A DNA stretch of 33,910 bases from JBFHES01 sp041584015 (GTDB lineage: Bacteria > Bacteroidota > Bacteroidia > Bacteroidales > M50B96): assembly GCA_041584015.1 (NCBI GenBank), contig JBFHES010000015.1, positions 1 to 33,910 of the forward strand, read 5' to 3'. This document shows, in pieces, positions 1 through 9,700 of this stretch (positions are counted from its first letter, which is position 1; every line of letters begins with the position of its first letter). Below the pieces are notes generated by a model. The model did not search any database and was not told the origin of the DNA. It saw only the letters and a list, made by a program, of their open reading frames with translations. The position numbers were made by a program, and so were the translations under genes.

Positions 1-1
1 A

Positions 2-2476
2 CTTTCAGACCTTCATAATGGAGATAAGGGCGTAATTGTCAAAGTACGAGGTCATGGTGCGTTTAGAAAGCGAATTACCGAAATGGGGTTTGTGCGCGGA
101 AAGGAAGTAGTTGTTATAAAAAATGCCCCGTTACGCGATCCTATTGAATATGGCATAATGGGTTATCATGTTTCTTTGCGGAAAAGTGAGGCCAGTTTAG
201 TTGAGATTATAACCTCCGAGGAAGCCAAAGGTCTTGACTTGGGGGCTAGCTATGAAGGTGTTGTAAATGGTGAATTGCTCAAACAAAAGGCCATTGAAAA
301 GCGGAAAAATATAAATATCGCCTTGGTTGGAAATCCGAACTGTGGCAAAACAACCTTGTTTAATCTGGCAAGTGGTTCTAAAGAACACGTTGGGAATTAT
401 AGTGGTGTTACCATCGACTCAAAAGTTGCCAGCTTTAAACACAATGGTTATACCTTTAATATCACCGATTTGCCTGGAACATATTCGCTTTCGGCATATA
501 CTCCTGAGGAATTATTTGTACGTGAGCACTTGTTAAAAGAGGTGCCTGATATCGTATTGAATGTAATTGATGCCTCAAACCTTGAGCGTAATTTGTACCT
601 GACCACTCAGTTAATAGACATGGACTTGCGTGTTGTTGTTGCCCTTAATATGTTCGATGAATTGGGTAATCGCGGAGCGCAGTTTAATCATAATGGTTTG
701 GGTCAAATGTTGGGAGCCCCATTTATTCCTACAATAGGCACAAAAGGAGTTGGTCTAACCGCACTATTCGATAAGGTTATTGATGTATATGAGAATAGGA
801 ATCCAGTGGTTCGTCATATTCATATCAATTACGGAAAGGAGGTTGAAGATGGTATTCAGGATTTGCAGGCACTTATAAGAGAGAATAAAAATATTGAAGC
901 TCAATATTCACCGCGGTATATTTCAATTAAACTTCTTGAGAAAGATCATACCATCGATAGTTTGCTTATTGAAAAGCCAAATTACACGAAAATAAAAGAA
1001 ACAAAGCAAAAACATATAAAATCAATTGAAGCCTTTTTTAAGGAAGATAGTGAAACGGCTATTACCGATGCCCGATATGGTTTTATTGCTGGTGCCCTAA
1101 AGGAAACTTATAAGGAGGGCGCGATAAAGCGAAGGCGTAATACTGAAATGCTCGATAATTTTATCACCCACAAATTGTTCGGCTTTCCTGTGTTTTTGTT
1201 TTTCATGTTTGTAATGTTCCTGGCAACGTTTCAGTTAGGACAATACCCAATGCAATGGATTGAGTCGATCGTTGGTTTTATTGGAGGAACAATAGATACT
1301 TATATGGCTGAGGGGCCCTTTAAAGATTTACTCATTGATGGTGTAATAGGCGGGGTAGGTGGTGTAATTGTGTTTTTGCCGAATATACTGATTCTCTTCT
1401 TATTTATCTCATTCATGGAAGATACAGGTTATATGGCTCGTGCTGCTTTTATAATGGATAAAATAATGCATCGAATAGGTTTGCACGGAAAGTCATTTAT
1501 TCCATTAATCATGGGCTTCGGTTGTAATGTGCCTGCAATTATGGCCACCAGAACCATAGAAAATAAAAATGATCGTATTCTCACCATTCTCATTAATCCG
1601 TTTATGTCGTGCAGTGCACGTTTACCGGTTTATATCCTGATTATTGGTGCCTTTTTTCCGGAGAATCCATCTACAATGCTTTTTCTTATTTATTTAATTG
1701 GGATTGCTTTGGCAGTTGTTGTGGCTAAAATATTCAAGAAAGCTTTTTTTAGTTCTGAGGAGGCTCCATTTGTTATGGAACTGCCTCCTTATCGAATGCC
1801 AACCCTTCGGTCTACCCTAAAACACATGTGGGATAAGGGCTATCAGTACTTGAAGAAAATGGGAGGTGTAATACTTGTTGGTTCCATTATAATATGGGCT
1901 TTAGGTTATTATCCGCGTGAGGTTAATTACTCCATGGATTATAAAAATAAGATTGCACAGCTAGAAGCTGAGGCTAATTTATTGGAGGATGATGAAGAAA
2001 TTGGGGAGCAGATTAATCTGATGCGACAGGAAATGAAAATGGAACATCAAGAGCAATCTTACATTGGCCAGATTGGTAAATTTATTCAACCTGTTATGGC
2101 GCCTCTTGGGTTCGATTGGAAAACCAGTGTTAGTCTGCTGGCAGGGATTACGGCTAAGGAGATTGTCATAAGTACCATGGGCGTCTTGTTCTTATCAGAT
2201 AATTCGGAGGGGGAAGATGTTAATTCCTTGCAAGAAAAGCTGATTAAAGAAAAACATCAATATGGTAAACATAAAGGTGAAAATGTTTTCAGTCCATTGG
2301 TAGCCTTTACGTTCTTAATGTTTATTCTAATCTATTTTCCTTGTGTTGCTGTAATAGCAGCTATTCGAAAAGAAGCTGGGCATTGGAAATGGGCCGCTTT
2401 TACGATCGTTTATACATCACTTTTGGCTTGGTTTATTGCATTTGTGGTAAACAAAATCGGAGGTTTATTCTTTTAA
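2..2476 (+). CDS. feoB: FeoA-FeoB fusion, ferrous iron transporter (5' end cut by window)
   Basis: Imports Fe(II) across the inner membrane. The reading frame is open to the window edge: 27 codons before the ATG at 83 encode FeoA-like sequence (LSDLHNGDKGVIVKVRG) that continues through about residue 41 (numbering from that ATG), so 83 is not the true start and the gene begins upstream. After the FeoA (SH3-like) domain comes a FeoB G domain with P-loop GNPNCGKT (83-90), the G3 motif DLPG and a G4 motif NMFD, the usual FeoB variant of NKxD. The helical linker is followed by the membrane part with two Gate segments, including GFGCNVPAIMATRT and NPFMSCSARLPVY, which carry the conserved Cys residues of the FeoB core. 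A charged helical insertion lies at about 616-660. The next gene starts 4 nt after the stop, so the two are probably co-transcribed. Family assignment is secure; only the N-terminus is missing. Confidence 0.96.
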   Translation, partial: LSDLHNGDKGVIVKVRGHGAFRKRITEMGFVRGKEVVVIKNAPLRDPIEYGIMGYHVSLRKSEASLVEIITSEEAKGLDLGASYEGVVNGELLKQKAIEKRKNINIALVGNPNCGKTTLFNLASGSKEHVGNYSGVTIDSKVASFKHNGYTFNITDLPGTYSLSAYTPEELFVREHLLKEVPDIVLNVIDASNLERNLYLTTQLIDMDLRVVVALNMFDELGNRGAQFNHNGLGQMLGAPFIPTIGTKGVGLTALFDKVIDVYENRNPVVRHIHINYGKEVEDGIQDLQALIRENKNIEAQYSPRYISIKLLEKDHTIDSLLIEKPNYTKIKETKQKHIKSIEAFFKEDSETAITDARYGFIAGALKETYKEGAIKRRRNTEMLDNFITHKLFGFPVFLFFMFVMFLATFQLGQYPMQWIESIVGFIGGTIDTYMAEGPFKDLLIDGVIGGVGGVIVFLPNILILFLFISFMEDTGYMARAAFIMDKIMHRIGLHGKSFIPLIMGFGCNVPAIMATRTIENKNDRILTILINPFMSCSARLPVYILIIGAFFPENPSTMLFLIYLIGIALAVVVAKIFKKAFFSSEEAPFVMELPPYRMPTLRSTLKHMWDKGYQYLKKMGGVILVGSIIIWALGYYPREVNYSMDYKNKIAQLEAEANLLEDDEEIGEQINLMRQEMKMEHQEQSYIGQIGKFIQPVMAPLGFDWKTSVSLLAGITAKEIVISTMGVLFLSDNSEGEDVNSLQEKLIKEKHQYGKHKGENVFSPLVAFTFLMFILIYFPCVAVIAAIRKEAGHWKWAAFTIVYTSLLAWFIAFVVNKIGGLFF

Positions 2477-2480
2477 AGTT

Positions 2481-2684
2481 ATGCAGGAACTACTTACATA
2501 CGCAGCCATACTCTACGCAGTAGGATATGTTATTTACGGGGCTTTTCGTTTTGTTAGTCCATCTAAAGCGAAATCAGGGCATAACTGTGCCGACGGCTGC
2601 AGCGGCTGTGCTTTAAAGGAGGTGCATATGTCGGCTCAGCTAACAAGAGATTTTAAACCGGTTGGACTCATCACTAAAAAGTAG
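2481..2684 (+). CDS. FeoB-associated Cys-rich membrane protein
   Basis: A 67-residue protein starting 4 nt after the feoAB stop, which indicates one transcript. Residues about 5-25 form a single hydrophobic helix; a Cys cluster follows in the pattern Cx3Cx2C (C36, C40, C43) and then a short polar tail. This is the layout of the FeoB_associated family (small proteins encoded just after feoB), which take the place of FeoC in many anaerobes and Bacteroidota. A role in assembling FeoB, or in binding iron or an Fe-S cluster next to it, is inferred from position and the cysteines. Size and context fit well. Confidence 0.85.
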   Translation: MQELLTYAAILYAVGYVIYGAFRFVSPSKAKSGHNCADGCSGCALKEVHMSAQLTRDFKPVGLITKK

Positions 2685-2988
2685 CTACGGCTAACTGCCA
2701 ATTAATGAAGTAATGATTGCTTGCTCATTACCTACCTATATTTTATTTGCACATGCATGATTCTTGAAAGAGGCTGCGACTAGCTAGCTAAGGGAATTAC
2801 CGTATTTTTTATTTTTAGTACATCTGCATGCTATTATCATAGACTGTTATAGAATGTCTTTCATGTCTGGATTACAGGTAATCTGCCTGTTAATTTCATA
2901 AATATTGCTTGTTGGACTCAGCGATCATTTTTATGTAAATTGTTTATCAAATAGTTACTATGAAGTCTAATCCCTAACATGCACAATT
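2685..2988. other. 304-nt non-coding gap
   Basis: This stretch separates the feo genes from the next + strand gene. I see no convincing open reading frame, RNA gene or strong terminator. There is a weak inverted repeat (TAATGA...TCATTA near 2701-2730) and a short ACAGG/CCTGT pair around 2874-2890, neither followed by a T-run. No clean TAnnTTTG promoter precedes the gene at 2989. Confidence 0.5.
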
Positions 2989-4017
2989 ATGAAAAACGTA
3001 CTTTTATTACTGTTGGCACTGGCTTGTTGCTACTCGGCAAATGCTCAAAGTGAATTACCTGAATATGCAGAGTCGGTTGATAAGCTGGTTAAAAAGGTGA
3101 AACTTGACATGCCTCTTGAAGGTCGCAAATACAAGAATGGTACTGGCTATAGCCTCAACCCTAAGTTGCTTAAAGAGATGCCGAAAAAAGTTGCACTCGT
3201 TTCATTTTATAGTTTCGATCCTGGTATGACAAAGATTCAAAACTGGACCACTTCTAATTCAACCTATCGAATTACACATCATAAGACTACTAAACGAAAT
3301 GCTGCTGGCTCATCTGGAGAATTAGCCGTAGGTTATTACTTGCAGTCTGTGGATGATCTGATTAAAGGTTTTAAAGAATTTGGAATGGATTTGATGTTGC
3401 CAGACGAATTCTTAAATACTCCTGCCAAGAAGGCCTACTATGATAATTTTAAGGTTGAACGCGCTAAATTTAATGAATGGTTAACCAACCTGGGTTCGGG
3501 TGTGCACAATTCAATATATGGCTATATGGAAGGATTCAAGGTGCTTGACGTGGTTAATGAGCCGTATGCAAACTACACACGAACGGGAGGCCAGTTGTAT
3601 ACTAAAAGAGGGAAGGTAGCCGATAATCAGGTATGGGTGATGGATAAGTGTGGTAAGATGGTAAACTCCCTGGGTAGCGATCTTTGCGAGCAACTGGAAG
3701 TTGACGCAGTTGTGGTAGTGTATTTTACTATTTATTCACCTAAGAAAAATAAGGTTGTATTGCAAAATGTGAACATGCACATGTTTGGTCCTAACCCTAC
3801 AAAGCTTCCGGAAGGGAAGAAGAAAAAATTTAATTTCTTTAAAGGAAAATTCTATGTTGGAACACGGCTGAATACCGAAGTGCCAATCTGGAAAGTGAAT
3901 AAGAAAGATCCGTCATCACAGGATCTTAGCTTTGATGGTTTTGAGAATGTGATGCAGGCTTTGACTCAAAAAATGGGCACTTATTTAAAAGAAGGTATTG
4001 AGAAAGGCAAGAAATAG
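2989..4017 (+). CDS. Secreted protein of unknown function
   Basis: 342 residues with a clear Sec signal peptide (hydrophobic core 4-14, cleavage after ...SANAQ, about residue 20). I do not recognise the family. The mature part has alternating beta and helix segments: a strand-like VALVSFYSF (about 67-75), a helical region with YYLQSVDDLIKGFKEFGMD, a Gly/Tyr-rich middle and a hydrophobic strand VDAVVVVYFTIYSP (about 239-252). The order 'strand, helix with LCEQLEVDA, long strand' is faintly reminiscent of CsgG/GNA1162-type periplasmic proteins, but that is only an impression. The C-terminus is Lys-rich. It is followed 26 nt later by a strong terminator, so it is the last gene of its transcript. 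Confidence 0.8.
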   Translation: MKNVLLLLLALACCYSANAQSELPEYAESVDKLVKKVKLDMPLEGRKYKNGTGYSLNPKLLKEMPKKVALVSFYSFDPGMTKIQNWTTSNSTYRITHHKTTKRNAAGSSGELAVGYYLQSVDDLIKGFKEFGMDLMLPDEFLNTPAKKAYYDNFKVERAKFNEWLTNLGSGVHNSIYGYMEGFKVLDVVNEPYANYTRTGGQLYTKRGKVADNQVWVMDKCGKMVNSLGSDLCEQLEVDAVVVVYFTIYSPKKNKVVLQNVNMHMFGPNPTKLPEGKKKKFNFFKGKFYVGTRLNTEVPIWKVNKKDPSSQDLSFDGFENVMQALTQKMGTYLKEGIEKGKK

Positions 4018-4043
4018 GAGCTAGATGATGTGAAGCTAAATCG

Positions 4044-4074
4044 CCCGTTAATAGTTGCTATTAGCGGGTTTTTT
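4044..4074 (+). terminator. Rho-independent terminator
   Basis: An 11-bp stem (CCCGTTAATAG / CTATTAGCGGG, one G-T wobble) with a TTG loop is followed directly by six T. It sits 26 nt after the stop of the secreted protein at 2989-4017 and ends that transcript. A reading frame extending the next gene back to a GTG at 4030 would run through this hairpin, which argues against that start. Confidence 0.9.
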
Positions 4075-4092
4075 ATGCTCAATTTGAAATGT

Positions 4093-4100
4093 TACTTTTG
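4093..4100 (+). promoter_or_regulatory. Bacteroidota-type -7 promoter element
   Basis: TACTTTTG matches the TAnnTTTG consensus exactly and lies between the upstream terminator and the ATG at 4123. A T-run about 18 nt further upstream (the terminator tail) could serve as the -33 region. It would give a short leader of about 15 nt. Pattern match only. Confidence 0.5.
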
Positions 4101-4122
4101 GCATACTTACAAATTAATAATT

Positions 4123-4779
4123 ATGAGAAACTTAATTTTACTTATCATAGTCATTGGCATGTTTTCAGCTTGTAGCGCTGGAACTAAAAATAATACAAGC
4201 ATCAGTTCCGGGGAACTCAAGCAGGAAAAGGATTCATCATATATTAAAGAAATAAGAAGTTTTCAGGATGAACTAAACGATCAGTTTCGTGATCCGGAGT
4301 ATTCACCATTACTGCCGAAGGATTTACAACACTTTGAGCAGTTGGAGTTTTACGCAATTAATTCAAAGTTCAATCTTAATGCTGAATTCGAAAGAACTCC
4401 AAATGAAGAGCCTTTCGATATGCCTACCACAACTGAACGAAAGCCACGATATGTGAAATATGGCATAGCCACTTTTACTCTACAAGACGATACGTTTAGT
4501 TTGAATATTTATCAGAATTTGGGATTGATTGGACAGGAAGGCTACGAAGATTATTTGTTCTTGCCATTTACTGATGCAACTAATAGCAATGGTAGTTATG
4601 GTGGTGGCCGGTACATTGATCTTAGAATTCCTACTGGCAAGAACATCCGAATCGATTTTAATAAGGCATATAACCCATATTGCGCCTACAGTCATAGATA
4701 TTCCTGTCCGATTCCACCAGCCGAAAATGATTTAAATATTCGGGTTGAAGCAGGAGTAAAGGCATTTGATGATCATTAG
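4123..4779 (+). CDS. DUF1684 family lipoprotein
   Basis: 218 residues from the ATG at 4123. The open frame reaches back to a GTG at 4030, but that extension crosses a terminator and a promoter and would bury the signal peptide, so 4123 is preferred. The N-terminus is a lipoprotein signal with lipobox FSAC (C17), so the protein should be anchored to a membrane. The rest fits DUF1684: strand-rich middle, then FLPFTDATNSNGSYGGGRY and, near the end, DFNKAYNPYCAY followed by CPIPPAEN, the family's most conserved block with two Cys. The biochemical function of DUF1684 is not established. It appears to be a single-gene unit, convergent with the acyl-CoA synthetase gene. Confidence 0.9.
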   Translation: MRNLILLIIVIGMFSACSAGTKNNTSISSGELKQEKDSSYIKEIRSFQDELNDQFRDPEYSPLLPKDLQHFEQLEFYAINSKFNLNAEFERTPNEEPFDMPTTTERKPRYVKYGIATFTLQDDTFSLNIYQNLGLIGQEGYEDYLFLPFTDATNSNGSYGGGRYIDLRIPTGKNIRIDFNKAYNPYCAYSHRYSCPIPPAENDLNIRVEAGVKAFDDH

Positions 4780-4917
4780 TAAGGATTGCAAGGTGCCCTT
4801 CTTAAAAACGCATAACATCTAGGGTGACTCGAATGAATCACCACAAGCAACATTATCCTTTGATTTAACACTGAATCACATGTTAACTCAAGAAGGCCTG
4901 ATTATATTCCTTGACTA

Positions 4918-6591
4918 TTAATAATATAAGAAACGCTTGATTTTCTGTGTAGCAGTTTTCTCGAATGGTATTGGCTGATAGAGCACCACCTGCACTTGAG
5001 AGAACTTATTAAGTCGTTCGTTTGCCCAAATTTGCAGCTCATCCGATAGCTCAAGAATCACATGATCAATGTAATCAGTTACTTCCTCCTTAAGATGTCG
5101 GTACTTTTTCTCCAGCTCAACCCGGTTCTCCAAAAGGTTCTTGTATTTTTCTTCAAGTTCCGTTTTGTTAAAATGAACCATGGCAACCAGCTTTCCTTTC
5201 TTCTCAACAACCAGTGATTCAACTACATGTTTGAAGTTGTTAATAACTGACTCTATTTCTTCAGGATAAATGTTTTCGCCAGTACTCTTGACAATAACAT
5301 TTTTAATTCTGCCTCTTATCTGCAGGTAATTATCATTCTTGTTGATGTAACCAAGGTCACCTGTTCTGAACCAACCATCATCGGTAAGAACTTTAGCCGT
5401 AGCTTCAGGGTCCTTAAAGTAGCCCATCATAATATTTGGACCTCTTCCTAATACCTCGCCTTCTCCTGTTTTAGGATCTGGTTTGTCAATCTTGATTTCC
5501 ATTTTATCAGCGGCAACACCCGTTGATCCTACTTGTGTTTTGTTAGGCACGGCTCCTGCAAGTAATGGAGATGTTTCTGTAAGTCCATATCCAATAGCAT
5601 ATGGGAATTTTCCCTCTAATAAAAATCGTTCAACAGTTGGATCAAGCTTTGCCCCACCAATACCGAAAAACTTGAGCTGTCCTCCGAAGGTTTCGTAAAG
5701 TTTCTTACCAGCAATGGCATGTAGCTTTTTGCGAATAAATGGTACCTTATAAAGCGTGCTAACAACTGCACTTTTTTCAAACTCAGGTTTAACTTTGTTT
5801 CTAAATACCTTTTCAATAATCATTGGTACGGTGAGCATTATCGTAGGTTTTACCTTCTTTAATGCAGGAAGTAATGCAGCTGCTGTTGGCGGCTTTTTTA
5901 GATAATATACCGATGCTCCAAATACGATTGGTAAGATTAACCCGAGTGTGTTTTCAAAAGTATGCGAAAGTGGTAGTACTGATAAAAAGCGGTCTTCCGG
6001 ACCAATTGGTTGAAATTCGTTGCAAGCAAGCGTATTCGACATTAAGTTCTTATGCGATAGCATTACACCCTTCGAATTACCGGTGGTTCCGGATGTGTAT
6101 ATGATGGCTGCCATATCGCTTTCATCAACATCAACATATACTTGTGGCTCTGCAGGTATTGGTTTATTTTGCCTTACAAAGTTGGACTTTTCAATTCCGA
6201 TGATCGTTTTTAGATGCTCATTCGAAATGTTTTCAAGCTTTTTTAATTGAATCTCAGAAGCAAATACTGCTTTTGCCTCCGAATGATTTAGAATGTTCTC
6301 AACTTCACCAGCCGTGAAATCGGGAAGGAGCGGAACAACTACTGCTCCCATAAAGGTAACAGCAAAATAGGCAGGTCCCCATTGAGGATTATTCCCGCTA
6401 AGTATAGCAACTCTATCACCTCGCATAATGCCTTGCGACGCAAGCATGGTGCGTATATCTGTAATCTGATTTTCTAATTCAGCGTATGTACAAGATTCTT
6501 CTCCAACATAGGCCAGTGCCTTATTATTCGCAAAGGTCTTGAGTGAATTTCCAACAAGTGAAGGAAACGTAAGTTTCGTATTTTCTCCCAT
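4918..6591 (-). CDS. Long-chain acyl-CoA synthetase (AMP-forming)
   Basis: 557 residues of the ANL adenylate-forming superfamily, activating a fatty acid to acyl-AMP and then acyl-CoA in the cytoplasm. Visible motifs in order: the phosphate-binding loop YTSGTTGNSKGVMLSHK (about 165-181), GYGLTETSP in the middle, GWFRTGDLGY, the hinge and lid LQIRGRIKNVIVKSTGENIYPEEIE, and the C-terminal catalytic lysine motif TATQKIKR just before the end. Length and motifs match FadD/FAA1-like long-chain ligases rather than acetyl-CoA synthetase. A segment of charged helix (about 475-510) is inserted in the C-terminal domain, as in other Bacteroidota long-chain ligases. It seems monocistronic, with its own promoter-like element upstream. 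Substrate chain length is inferred. Confidence 0.93.
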   Translation of the reverse strand: MGENTKLTFPSLVGNSLKTFANNKALAYVGEESCTYAELENQITDIRTMLASQGIMRGDRVAILSGNNPQWGPAYFAVTFMGAVVVPLLPDFTAGEVENILNHSEAKAVFASEIQLKKLENISNEHLKTIIGIEKSNFVRQNKPIPAEPQVYVDVDESDMAAIIYTSGTTGNSKGVMLSHKNLMSNTLACNEFQPIGPEDRFLSVLPLSHTFENTLGLILPIVFGASVYYLKKPPTAAALLPALKKVKPTIMLTVPMIIEKVFRNKVKPEFEKSAVVSTLYKVPFIRKKLHAIAGKKLYETFGGQLKFFGIGGAKLDPTVERFLLEGKFPYAIGYGLTETSPLLAGAVPNKTQVGSTGVAADKMEIKIDKPDPKTGEGEVLGRGPNIMMGYFKDPEATAKVLTDDGWFRTGDLGYINKNDNYLQIRGRIKNVIVKSTGENIYPEEIESVINNFKHVVESLVVEKKGKLVAMVHFNKTELEEKYKNLLENRVELEKKYRHLKEEVTDYIDHVILELSDELQIWANERLNKFSQVQVVLYQPIPFEKTATQKIKRFLYY

Positions 6592-6610
6592 CCTAATTTT
6601 TAAAGTGGCT

Positions 6611-6618
6611 CAAAAATA
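6611..6618 (-). promoter_or_regulatory. Bacteroidota-type -7 promoter element
   Basis: On the minus strand this reads TATTTTTG, an exact TAnnTTTG match, 20 nt before the start of the acyl-CoA synthetase gene. The upstream TTG is closer than the usual spacing, so the -33 part is weak. Confidence 0.35.
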
Positions 6619-6754
6619 ATCTAAAATTGTCAACAACAGACTATTCTTAGGTTAAATTAACATATCTAGATGTAATCATGTGATTGTGCGATGTTTGAAG
6701 CTCTTGCCTTTCTCTAGCTTAAATGGCACATATGTAATGCTTTGATTGTTATTG

Positions 6755-9700
6755 TTATTTCAATGGAGTCGATTTGAGTCTTTTTATCTCTTCCTTCAGT
6801 TCATTTATTCTGAATTCACGGCCAACAAACAGACTATTAAAGTGCTCTAATTCTTTGTTCTTTATTTCTAGTTCTTTTGTGCGCTCTTTAACAAGGATTT
6901 CTAAATGATCTTTATGTTCCTGTAACTCCTGTTTAATTTTCTTTCGGTCGGTTATGTCAACATGTGTTCCTACTATTCTGGTGGCTTTACCATCTGGATT
7001 AAATACCGCTTCAGCTCTGGAAAGAATATCCACCCAATGACCTTCTTTGTGTTTCATCTTGAATTCAATTTCAAAGCGATCAATTTTTCCCGAAATATGA
7101 TCTTCCAGCATTTGCCATGATCTTTTTACATCATCTGGATGAGTGTAATCTTCCCATACAGAAAAGTCGTTAAGGAGCTCGTGGTCTTGGAAACCAAGCA
7201 TTTTTTTCCAGGCTGGTGAATAATAAATAGTGTTGTTTTCTAAATCCCAATCGTAAAGTCCATCTTCGGCTGCTTTCATTGCAAGCTCAAAACGCTCCTT
7301 ACTGTCTTTTAATGCTGATTCAAAGTTCAAACGTTCACTAATATCTCTTGAAGCACCCAGCACTTCAAACCCTTCACCTGATTTTTTGCTGATATAATTA
7401 GCATGCATTTCTATCCAAAGCGTATGTCCGTCTTTATGGATGATTTCTAAAATGTCTCTATAAGCCTCGCTTTTGCCCTGTTGTAGGTTTTTAATTCTTG
7501 TGGGCATTTCTTGTTTCATGAAAGTCAGACTCGACGGAGCTAAAATCGTTGTTGGGTCCTGACGCACCAGTTCATCAGATGTGTATCCTAACAGACGTTC
7601 GATGGATGGGCTTACATATCGATATTTCAGCTCTGTTAAATCAAAAACCCAAATGACATCCGAGGCATTATCTGCGATGAGTCGGTACTTTTCTTCACTT
7701 TGAATGAGCGCTGCCTCGGTTTCTTTTAAACTTGTTATGTCGTGCGAAGAATAAAGAATATACCTGCACTCGTTATCTTTGTTAATAATTGGTGTGTAGG
7801 TTGATTTAAGAATCAGGTCCTTATTGGCTTCGCCTGGTATGGTTTCAGTTATGACTAATGGCAGTTTTGAGGCAATGGCTTGCTGGTAATAATCTTCGAT
7901 TGTGTGAGCAACTTCAATAGGCCAGTTCATCAATTTAATGAGTTGCTTTATTTCCAGGTTTTTAAGCCGTTCTTTCGTAATTGATGAATTGATTAGATTA
8001 ATGGCTCTGAAATAGGCCTCATTTGTTGATTCCAAAAAATATCCTTCGGGCTTAATAGCAATAAGTGCCAGAAAATCCGTTGTTGAATTAAATATTAGGT
8101 TTAGTTGTTCTTCGCTTTTTTTTATGACCTCCCTGGCTTCTTTCTCGGCTGTGATGTCAATAAGTGTTACTACAATTTCATTTTCAATTATTACTCCACT
8201 AATGATTGTATTGTGTTTTTTACCATTCTTATCAGTTATTATATATTCATAAGGTGCAATCTCGCTTTTTAATGAAATGGCATTGGTAACAGTTTTATTC
8301 CAATTTTCTATTACCCATGTTCTATAGGCTTCATCAGGGTATGCCAACCTTAACCAATCATCAATAGTTCGAAGTTTATCGCTAGTATAGCCAAACACTT
8401 CGGTAAATTTATGATTGATATAGGTAACATCTTCTGTTTCGCTGTTAAATGTGCAAAGAGGTACTGGTAGTTGATCAGCCAAACGTCTGAATTTTTTTTC
8501 GCTTAGGATGAGGGCAATTTCTGCCAGCCTTTTTGCCGAAATATCCTGTACTGTGCCTCTTATAAGAACAGGTACGTCTTTGTCATCTCTAATCACGTTT
8601 AAGCGAGCTTCAATATGCTTGATAGTTCCATCAGTTAGCTGATAGCGATAATTTGTAATAACAGTATTTCTCGATAGGAAAGTGTTTTCGTAATCCTTGT
8701 TGAAATTTTCACGGTCTTCATCTACAATGCCATTGAGAAATTCCTCTAGATTTGGCGTTTTATAATTGCGATCAAAACCAAAAATATCATATACTTCATC
8801 CGACCAAAGGCTAAGATTCTTTTTTATGTCGTATTCGTAGCTGCCCATTTTAGCAATCTTCTGGGCTTCAATTAACCTTTCTTTACTACTCTTAAGATCT
8901 TCTGTGGCCTGAATCTTTTCTGTATCATCAATAAAGTTTATTATGAATTGGTCACCTGTAAGCGGATAGACAGTGACACTTAAAACTCGCTTGTAAACAT
9001 CGAATAAGTGGGAGTAAGAGAATACTTTTCCTGTTTCTACAACTTCAGTATATTTTTTAACAATATCTCTTACCTCCTGTGAGTTGGATAATTCAAGCGC
9101 CGTTTTTCCCACTATCATGTCGAGTTCTAAACCGGTATGATGTGCTGCAGCAATATTTGCTTCTTCGTGCAAAATATCATAGACCTTTCCTTGTTCGTCT
9201 CTCAGCAATTTGCCTATAACAATGCCAAACGGCGAGTTTGTATACAGGTTCTTAAATTTTTGTTCACTTAATATTAGTTGATCTGCCGATTCCTTTTTTT
9301 GCGTAACATCCAGCCATTGGCAGACAACATTTTGTAGATTTCCTTTGACATCCAAAATAGGAAACATTGTTACTTCAATCCATAGCTTGTTCTCATTGCC
9401 AAGTTTAGTGTGTTCAACTACTTCATCCGACCAAAACATGTTAAATTGGACAGTTTTATGATCAAAGAAAGTTGTTTTTACTTTCTCAATTAGGCCTTGC
9501 TTGATGAGGTTTTCATCGAGCAATACATTGTATTCTCCAATTAGTTGATCTTCGTTTAATGAGAGCCTTTTTACTAAAGACTTATTAGCTTTTATAACTA
9601 GTCCGTCTGGCTCTGCAATCCACATGGCAATTGGGCTCTCATCCATTACCTTATCCAGAAATGCCATTTGTTCTTCAATCTTTATTGCAGCTGTTTTCTT

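Noticed and set aside
4823..4842. Inverted repeat GGTGACTC-GAAT-GAATCACC? between convergent genes
   Set aside because: The arms overlap and contain a mismatch, and no T-run follows on either strand, so I do not call it a terminator.
6674..6688. CRP-like palindrome AATCA-TG-TGATT upstream of the acyl-CoA synthetase gene
   Set aside because: Arms of five bases in AT-rich DNA are expected by chance, and the spacing does not fit a CRP site.
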